NCBI RefSeq assembly: GCF_025144465.1
Contig: NZ_CP083554.1
Coordinates: 44,465 to 108,464 of the forward strand
Source of the DNA: Leisingera sp. S132
GTDB lineage: Bacteria > Pseudomonadota > Alphaproteobacteria > Rhodobacterales > Rhodobacteraceae
Direction of reading: 5' to 3'
Length of the DNA stretch: 64,000 nucleotides
Below the pieces are notes generated by a model that was not told where the DNA came from, made no database searches, and worked only from the letters and a program-made list of their open reading frames with translations. Positions within the stretch are counted from its first letter, which is position 1, and each line of letters begins with the position of its first letter. The position numbers were made by a program, and so were the translations under genes. Below are positions 61,004 to 64,000 of this stretch, piece by piece.

Positions 61004-62304
61004 GCCTCATCCTCCAGTTTTTCCCAGGCTTCCAGCGCGTAGGCCTTGAACTCGTCATAGGCCTGATCAAACGACGCCCGCGCACGCCGCCAGGTTTCGC
61101 GTGTCATATCCCGGTAATCGATTTCGTAGATGGAACTCAGGAAGCGGCCCGATTGTTCGACTGCGCGGGTCATCTCGATCGGGTGCTCGGTCATTCTACC
61201 CTCAAAAACCTTCATAAATGCCGAACGCATCGCACGGTGCAAATCGTTACCGCTTTCGTAACGGGTCAGCAGGAAGCGGACGTCCTGGAAAACCTTGGGC
61301 AACGCAAATGTCCCCGCGGGGACAACACCGTTAAATGCGGACAAATCCTCCAGCGCCTCGGACAGCTGGCCGACAAAGGAAGTGGTGGAGTCATATTCCC
61401 AGTATCCGGGGCCGGAGGGGATATAGAGCATGTCGGCAGCAAAGACCGCGTTCATCGACTGATAGCCGATGGCGGGCGGGCAGTCGAAGATCATCAGGTC
61501 GTAATCCTCGGCCGGGAGCTGGTCGAGGTAGCGGGAGACCGCGGCGAAGAACGACCATTCCGGATTCAGGTGCCGGTACTGGGCGGAGGCGAATTCCACA
61601 AAGGCCGCATTGGCGCAGGAGGGGATGATGTCGATGGTGGGCCAGCTGGTGGGTTTCACAAAATCGCTGACCCGCAGGTCCTGCAGCCCCATGCCGGTGA
61701 TCGCCTCGGGCAGCTGGCGCTGGGGCAGGGCGGTGCCGGACTCGGCGCCCTGCAGCGAGGCGTTCATCCGCGTGGTCTCGCGCACCAGGTCGCGGGCCAT
61801 GATGCCCCAGACGGTGTAATCCTCGGTGACGTCGCTGAGGCCCATGGAATGCGACAGGGTGGCCTGCGGGTCGAAGTCCACACAGAGCACCCGGTAGCCG
61901 TCCAGCGCCGCGGCATGGGCGAAATGCAGGGCCACGGTGGATTTGCCGGCGCCCCCCTTGAAGTTGGAGATCGCCACCCGCAGCGCCCGTTTCCCCGCGG
62001 GGCGCTTGGGCAGCAGCGATTTGCGGTTGATCTTGATGCGGCGGCGCAGCTCGTTGATCTCCTCCAGCGAATACCAGCGCTGGCGGCCGTCCTCCTCGAC
62101 ATGGCCCTGGGGCAGGGAGGGGTCAGTAGCGAGCCGTCCCCGCAGGGTCGACTGGTTGACGCGGAAGATCAGCTCCGCCACTTCCCAGGAGGAGAACCGG
62201 CGCAGGGTCTTTTCCATTTCGGGGGAGAAGGTCTGCTGGCGGATCCAGCTTTGCATCTTGAGGGATTGGGCCTGCATCCTGGACAGGTCTTCGTGCGTAA
62301 ACAT
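61000..62304 (-). CDS. parA: Plasmid partition ATPase ParA
   Basis: A 434-residue ParA-type ATPase. The N-terminal part holds a helix-turn-helix (SSWEVAELIFRVNQSTLRGRL, about residues 38-58) that would bind the par promoter, so autoregulation is likely. The ATPase domain has the deviant Walker A KGGAGKSTVALHFA (about 115-128), VLCVDFDPQATLS and DYDLMIFDCPPAIGYQSMNA. This long, HTH-bearing ParA form is usual for plasmid partition in Rhodobacterales. One palindrome lies in its coding sequence. Divergent from the replicase gene. Confidence 0.95.
   Translation of the reverse strand: MFTHEDLSRMQAQSLKMQSWIRQQTFSPEMEKTLRRFSSWEVAELIFRVNQSTLRGRLATDPSLPQGHVEEDGRQRWYSLEEINELRRRIKINRKSLLPKRPAGKRALRVAISNFKGGAGKSTVALHFAHAAALDGYRVLCVDFDPQATLSHSMGLSDVTEDYTVWGIMARDLVRETTRMNASLQGAESGTALPQRQLPEAITGMGLQDLRVSDFVKPTSWPTIDIIPSCANAAFVEFASAQYRHLNPEWSFFAAVSRYLDQLPAEDYDLMIFDCPPAIGYQSMNAVFAADMLYIPSGPGYWEYDSTTSFVGQLSEALEDLSAFNGVVPAGTFALPKVFQDVRFLLTRYESGNDLHRAMRSAFMKVFEGRMTEHPIEMTRAVEQSGRFLSSIYEIDYRDMTRETWRRARASFDQAYDEFKAYALEAWEKLEDEA
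61309..61324. repeat. 16-bp palindrome inside parA
   Basis: Exact copy of TGTCCCCGCGGGGACA in the C-terminal third of parA. It reads as VPAGT in the parA frame (between NGV and FALPK). It is isolated by more than 1.1 kb from its nearest neighbours on both sides. Confidence 0.85.
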
Positions 62305-62858
62305 CGCTGCTCCTTAGCCTCACACGGTGTTGTTTTTTGAAAGCGTCCATTTCTGCAGGACGCTAATTCAGCCTCAATATCCATTTACGCCGAATTTGCA
62401 AAAAACGCAAAAGCAAATATGGTTGGAAAGAGCGTCCTGTCCCCGCGGGGACACATCTGCAAAAGGCCCAGTGAAACAAGGGCAGGGGCGATTCGGGCGG
62501 CTAACGCCAAACGATTCGTTTCATTGGGTTTTTCTGGTGTTTGCCTCCCAGATTTAGGGGGACACCCTGGCGAGGGACACAGCAGATTGGGGGACATTTC
62601 GGCGCAAATAGGGGTCACACAGGATGTCCCCCTATACCATTGATACCAATTTTTCTTTCGAAAAAGGGATTGGGGCTGAATTCAATTCCCGCCGGCGCTT
62701 GACAGAATCGGAATTCCGGACGCAAATCAGGTACAACAAACGAATAGCGTTGAGTTCGGAGCAGAACCGGCCAGCGCATTTCCCGGCAAACGGCCCGGGA
62801 GCACTTGAGGCAGCATATCCCGGCCCAGGAGGGCAGGGAGGGAGAAACGGGGGCAGCA
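62305..62858. other. Probable origin and divergent control region between parA and the replicase
   Basis: These 554 bases hold no supported gene. One exact 16-bp palindrome is at 62438-62453. Further right are repeats of a different type: TAGGGGGACA at 62555-62564, its exact inverted copy TGTCCCCCTA at 62625-62634, and related GGGACA words at 62574-62579 and 62591-62596. An A/T-rich stretch lies at about 62370-62425. Repeats beside a replicase gene plus an A/T-rich stretch suggest the replication origin. No perfect DnaA box was recognised. Confidence 0.6.
62438..62453. repeat. 16-bp palindrome in the parA-replicase gap
   Basis: Rightmost exact copy of TGTCCCCGCGGGGACA. It lies about 130 bases upstream of parA, where ParB or ParA binding could also affect the divergent promoters. 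Confidence 0.85.
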
Positions 62859-63542
62859 ATGCTTGCCAAACGGCCTGCGGGGCGCAACGCCTCTGCGCTG
62901 AAATACGACATCCTCACGGCGATGGGGGCTTATGCGCTTGGCCAGGGCAAGGGGGCGCAGAAGCTGGTTCTGCGTTTCATGACACTGATGACCGCCCGCT
63001 ACAACTGGCAGCGCGACGAGCTGGCGGTGGGGCAGCGCGAGATTGCCAGGCTGTGGGACGTGGATGAGCGCACGGTTAAGCGCGAGATGGCCAAGCTGCG
63101 CGGCTGGGGCTGGCTGGTGGTCAAACGCCAGGGCGCGCGCGGGCGGGTCACCGAATACGGCATCGATCTGGAGCGGCTGCTGGCCGACACGCAGGAGCGC
63201 TGGGACGCGGTGGGGCCGGACTTTGCGCACCGGATGCAGGGGGCGGATGAGCTTGCGCCCAATGTGGTGCCGCTGCGCCCGGGCGCGGTGCCGCCACCCC
63301 CGGATGTGTCGGACGGCCATGAGTGGAGCCTGGCGAAGGCGGTGCTGCATGCGGAGGACCCGGCGAACTATGCCTCCTGGGTGCAGGGGCTGGAGCGCGC
63401 GGGCCGGGCAGGGGGCAGGCTGGTGCTGAAGGCGCCGAGCCGGTTCCATGCGAATTACGTGATGTCGCATCTGATGCCGCGGCTGCTGGCCGCCTGCCGC
63501 GATGTGGACGGCGGCGTCTCCGCGATTGTTGTGGAGGCGTGA
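62859..63542 (+). CDS. DnaA-like plasmid replication initiator
   Basis: A 227-residue protein from ATG 62859 (a TTG 18 codons upstream is in frame but weaker). The N-terminal half contains a winged-helix region (GQREIARLWDVDERTVKREMAKLRGWGWLVVKRQGARGRVTEYGI). The C-terminal 75 residues (SLAKAVLHAEDPANYASWVQGLERAGRAGG, LVLKAPSRFHANYVMSHLMPRLLAACRDV) resemble domain I of chromosomal DnaA, while the DnaA AAA+ and DNA-binding domains are missing. This is the plan of the DnaA-like replicases known from Rhodobacterales plasmids, usually beside parAB as here. Confidence 0.85.
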   Translation: MLAKRPAGRNASALKYDILTAMGAYALGQGKGAQKLVLRFMTLMTARYNWQRDELAVGQREIARLWDVDERTVKREMAKLRGWGWLVVKRQGARGRVTEYGIDLERLLADTQERWDAVGPDFAHRMQGADELAPNVVPLRPGAVPPPPDVSDGHEWSLAKAVLHAEDPANYASWVQGLERAGRAGGRLVLKAPSRFHANYVMSHLMPRLLAACRDVDGGVSAIVVEA

Positions 63543-63550
63543 GGAATTGA

Positions 63551-63862
63551 ATGCTTTTGAATATCGGACACCTCAACACTGTAGAGCCTTTAACCATAGA
63601 AGAACTTGAGAAGAGGCACACAGGTTCTCTGCTGGTTCGGCTAGATGACCTGCGGTCTTTGCCGGACAGCTACGCGATGAGCGATTGGACAGAGGAAGAG
63701 CATCAGGCTGTAGTTGAAGCCGGCCTGATCGCTTTCAGAAATACAAAGGTATGGCGCCAAGCGTGGGCTGACTTGAAGCGAATTCTCGACAAGCGGGAGC
63801 ACGTTCGGCGAGGTGGATGCGAACAAAGGCGGATAACGCAACAGGCAAAACAGAAGCGATAG
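63551..63862 (+). CDS. Small uncharacterised protein downstream of the replicase
   Basis: A 103-residue protein with ATG eight bases past the replicase stop and GAGGA six bases before it, so it is probably cotranscribed. It is hydrophilic and mixed helical (LTIEELEKRHTGSLLVRLDDLRSLPDSY, WRQAWADLKRILDKREHVRR) with a basic tail. No domain is recognised. Its G+C is lower than that of its neighbours, which hints at separate origin. The last 138 bases of the window after it show no supported feature. Confidence 0.65.
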   Translation: MLLNIGHLNTVEPLTIEELEKRHTGSLLVRLDDLRSLPDSYAMSDWTEEEHQAVVEAGLIAFRNTKVWRQAWADLKRILDKREHVRRGGCEQRRITQQAKQKR

Positions 63863-64000
63863 CATTTCAACGGGTTTTCCTGGTTCTGGCCGCTCAAGAC
63901 ACAAAACAACAGCGGCCTGCGGTTGAACCCTTTGGGGCCAAGGCATTATGTGGGCGGGCAGGGGGCGTGATACGCCCCGCGGAACAAGGAGCAGCCGGAC

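Noticed and set aside
62805..62858. Eighteen-residue upstream extension of the replicase from TTG
   Set aside because: ATG 62859 begins the part that looks protein-like, and the extension overlaps what seems to be the control region. The choice is not certain.

Overview
The window reads as part of a large extrachromosomal replicon (plasmid or chromid) of a marine Rhodobacteraceae of the Leisingera/Phaeobacter/Ruegeria type. The support is: high G+C throughout; a DnaA-like replicase divergent from a parAB pair at the right end (a replicon type described from Rhodobacterales); an alphaproteobacterial chemotaxis operon of the STAS-cheY-cheA-cheW-cheR-cheY-cheT kind; and a NavAb/NavSp-like voltage-gated sodium channel. 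The genus is inference; no rRNA or tRNA gene was seen.

Layout. 1-6.2 kb: metabolic accessory genes, namely an IclR regulator, a GST-SRPBCC fusion divergent from an HxlR regulator, a ureidoglycine aminohydrolase, and a translationally coupled modABC molybdate importer. 6.3-15.7 kb: a chemosensory cluster in two divergent arms (cheD-cheB-MCP leftward; STAS-cheY-cheA-cheW-cheR-cheY-cheT rightward) with no flagellar gene in view. 15.8-22.0 kb: envelope and signalling genes (secreted caspase/Sel1 protein, membrane-anchored M15 peptidase, OmpA protein, PpkA-like kinase and PppA-like phosphatase).

22.0-51.7 kb: a complete-looking type VI secretion locus read leftward in the order tssA-tssB-tssC-hcp-tagJ-tssE-tssF-tssG-tssH(clpV)-[402-aa caspase-like protein]-[voltage-gated sodium channel]-[1690-aa TssB/TssC fusion]-vgrG-[unknown]-PAAR-tagH(FHA)-tssK-tssL(OmpA)-tssM-tagF-pppA. 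No TssJ lipoprotein was found. Beside the ordinary tssB and tssC there is a giant protein made of a second TssB, about 930 residues of acidic leucine-motif repeats, a divergent TssB-like segment, a TssC-like domain and an acidic tail. This, with the embedded sodium channel and the 402-aa protein carrying a caspase-like His/Cys pair, is the most unusual part of the window.

51.9-59.3 kb: a rightward operon divergent from tssA with two unknown proteins, a TolQ/ExbB-like protein, two TolR/ExbD-like proteins and a TonB-like protein whose C-terminal region resembles that of the PpkA-like kinase; then a second caspase protein with a CXXCH motif and a secreted OmpA protein. 59.3-64 kb: the replication and partition module. 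It is studded with eleven identical 16-bp palindromes (TGTCCCCGCGGGGACA), three of them inside genes, which I infer to be partition sites. parA and parB overlap by 4 bases; the replicase lies across a region with shorter repeats that probably holds the origin.

Starts were moved inward from the longest open frame where a ribosome binding site, signal peptide or family start supported it, and this is said in the entries. Residue positions and the one identity value were counted by hand.
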